From NCBI GenBank assembly GCA_051745265.1, contig JBNJDW010000086.1:1-7546 (forward strand): a stretch of DNA of 7,546 nt, read 5' to 3'. This DNA comes from JBNJDW01 sp051745265 (GTDB lineage Bacteria > Pseudomonadota > Alphaproteobacteria > Micavibrionales > CSBR16-224). The translations under genes were made by a program, and so were the position numbers. Below are positions 6,748-7,546 of this stretch, piece after piece (the first letter of the stretch is position 1; every line of letters begins with the position of its first letter). The notes beneath the pieces are model-generated. The model saw only the letters and a program-made list of their open reading frames with translations, made no database searches and had not been told where the DNA came from.

Positions 6748-6778
6748 AAAACGGCACCGGTTTTAACGGTGCCGTTTT
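6748..6778. terminator. Bidirectional rho-independent terminator
   Basis: A 12-base perfect stem, AAAACGGCACCG (6748-6759) with CGGTGCCGTTTT (6767-6778), and a 7-base loop. The G/C-rich core is flanked by A residues on one side and T residues on the other, so it works as a terminator pattern on both strands. It begins 2 bases after the kinase stop codon and lies 28 bases beyond the end of the convergent pilin-like gene, and so fits both. Confidence 0.9.
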
Positions 6779-6805
6779 ATTCGACTGAATTATCTCTTGA
6801 TTATC

Positions 6806-7459
6806 TTATTGTTCAACAAGCGCATGGTAATAGGTGTAGTCATTACCGGTATTATCAACACAGGCAAAGGCTTCACCGCTGTTTGAATTAAAGGTATGCG
6901 CCGCATCGCCCGCTGCTTTGCCCAAAGGTGTATCCATGTCAACAGCAGTGCCTTCGACGGTCGGTTCGGCATCCAGGCCCAGACCCGTATTAATCGCCCG
7001 GCAAACAGCCTCAGACAAACCACCGACGCCAACAATAACATCCTGACCACTGCCTGTTGTATCAGAACCAACACCGATAATATGGTGACCATCTGTGCCA
7101 TCGGTCGTCATATAGCTATAACTTGTCGCCGTACCGGCGGATGTTGGCGGTGCCTGATCAACAGCGCCGCCACCATCAGCATGAAACACTTCATTGGCTG
7201 AATCCGTACCATCGCTGTCAAATTCCAGTTCAGTTGCACCTGATCCGGTAATGACCATCCGGGTCACTGTTGTCCGCAAGCCCGCGCCGTATTGCGTGAT
7301 CTGTGAGGCGGAGATCAAGGCCTGTTCACGATCAACGCCACCGCCGCCACGGCCAGATTGGGTCACGGCATAAGACAGCGCCGCAAATAATGCGACCGCG
7401 ATCAAAATAAGGAACAACGCATTCCCCTGTTCGTTTCTGGTAAATTTTTTAATGTTCAT
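6806..7459 (-). CDS. Pilin-like membrane-anchored protein (paralogue 2)
   Basis: A 217-residue protein with a basic leader (Lys4, Lys5, Arg8) ending in Gly12, then the hydrophobic segment N-A-L-F-L-I-L-I-A-V-A-L-F-A-A-L-S-Y-A (13-31), identical to that of the protein at 2538-3245. The following TQSGRGGGGVDRE also matches closely. Cleavage after Gly12 would resemble type IV prepilins, but +5 is Leu, not Glu. The body is Gly-, Thr-, Ser- and Asp-rich with very few Lys or Arg, typical of an exported or surface domain. It shares with its paralogue the V-F-H-A-D-GGG motif (91-98) and two cysteines, Cys153 in A-V-C-R-A-I-N and Cys200 in F-A-C-V-D, before an aromatic Tyr-rich end. AGGAG lies 4 bases before the ATG. 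It converges with the kinase gene and shares its terminator. It could be a minor pilin, a pseudopilin or an unrelated envelope protein with a similar anchor; function unknown. Confidence 0.8.
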   Translation of the reverse strand: MNIKKFTRNEQGNALFLILIAVALFAALSYAVTQSGRGGGGVDREQALISASQITQYGAGLRTTVTRMVITGSGATELEFDSDGTDSANEVFHADGGGAVDQAPPTSAGTATSYSYMTTDGTDGHHIIGVGSDTTGSGQDVIVGVGGLSEAVCRAINTGLGLDAEPTVEGTAVDMDTPLGKAAGDAAHTFNSNSGEAFACVDNTGNDYTYYHALVEQ

Positions 7460-7463
7460 GCTA

Positions 7464-7528
7464 CTCCTCTTCCCCGATGGTCAACATAGGTTCTAATTTA
7501 ATCATAAAGACCTTGTATCCAAAGTATA
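7464..7528 (-). promoter_or_regulatory. Leader and possible -10 box of pilin-like gene 2
   Basis: The minus strand has AGGAG (7468-7464) directly before the ATG and an A/T-rich stretch further upstream containing TATACT (7528-7523), five of six matches to a -10 box. Its -35 box would fall at or beyond the window edge, so it cannot be judged. An alternative weaker pair, TTGGAT and TAAATT spaced by 16, lies between. Nothing else is seen in 7460-7546. Confidence 0.3.
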
Positions 7529-7546
7529 TAAAAAAATTAAGGCAAA

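Noticed and set aside
6790..7101. Second minus-strand frame inside pilin-like gene 2
   Set aside because: Overlaps a gene with clear paralogy and start signals; composition is that of a shifted frame.

Overview
The window looks like a chromosomal segment of an alphaproteobacterium. This rests on the style of its UppP, Asd and hybrid kinase proteins and on a base composition near half G+C. The lineage is not proven: there is no rRNA or other marker here. A Micavibrio- or Rhodospirillales-like origin is my impression from the two pilin-like proteins, and I could not test it.

Layout, left to right. Positions 9-2088 (minus strand) hold a two-gene unit: uppP (undecaprenyl-diphosphatase), followed 25 bases later by a secreted DUF4139-type protein whose C-terminal part appears to be missing. 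A 116-base divergent region with a strong inverted repeat separates uppP from a plus-strand gene for an 86-residue single-pass membrane protein of unknown function (2205-2465). This small gene converges on a second minus-strand unit, asd (aspartate-semialdehyde dehydrogenase) followed by a pilin-like gene (4292 down to 2538). The convergence zone (2466-2537) carries a perfect 20-base palindrome and an A/T-rich hairpin.

A 96-base divergent region then leads to a 785-residue cytosolic hybrid histidine kinase on the plus strand (4389-6746). It contains PAS-like, HisKA, HATPase, REC, REC and HPt modules, all with intact phosphorelay residues. A clear bidirectional terminator (6748-6778) separates it from a convergent minus-strand gene (6806-7459). 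That gene encodes a second pilin-like protein, clearly paralogous to the one at 2538-3245.

Functional picture. UppP recycles the undecaprenyl carrier lipid, and Asd supplies the aspartate-semialdehyde used for diaminopimelate, so both support peptidoglycan synthesis, from separate transcription units. The kinase is a complete phosphorelay minus its final response regulator, which must lie elsewhere. The most unusual content is the pair of pilin-like proteins. They share a 20-residue identical N-terminal block encoded by largely different codons, lack the usual Glu at +5, and share a GGG motif and two C-terminal cysteines. They seem to define a small surface or periplasmic protein family that I cannot name. 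I saw no mobile element, CRISPR array, tRNA or rRNA.
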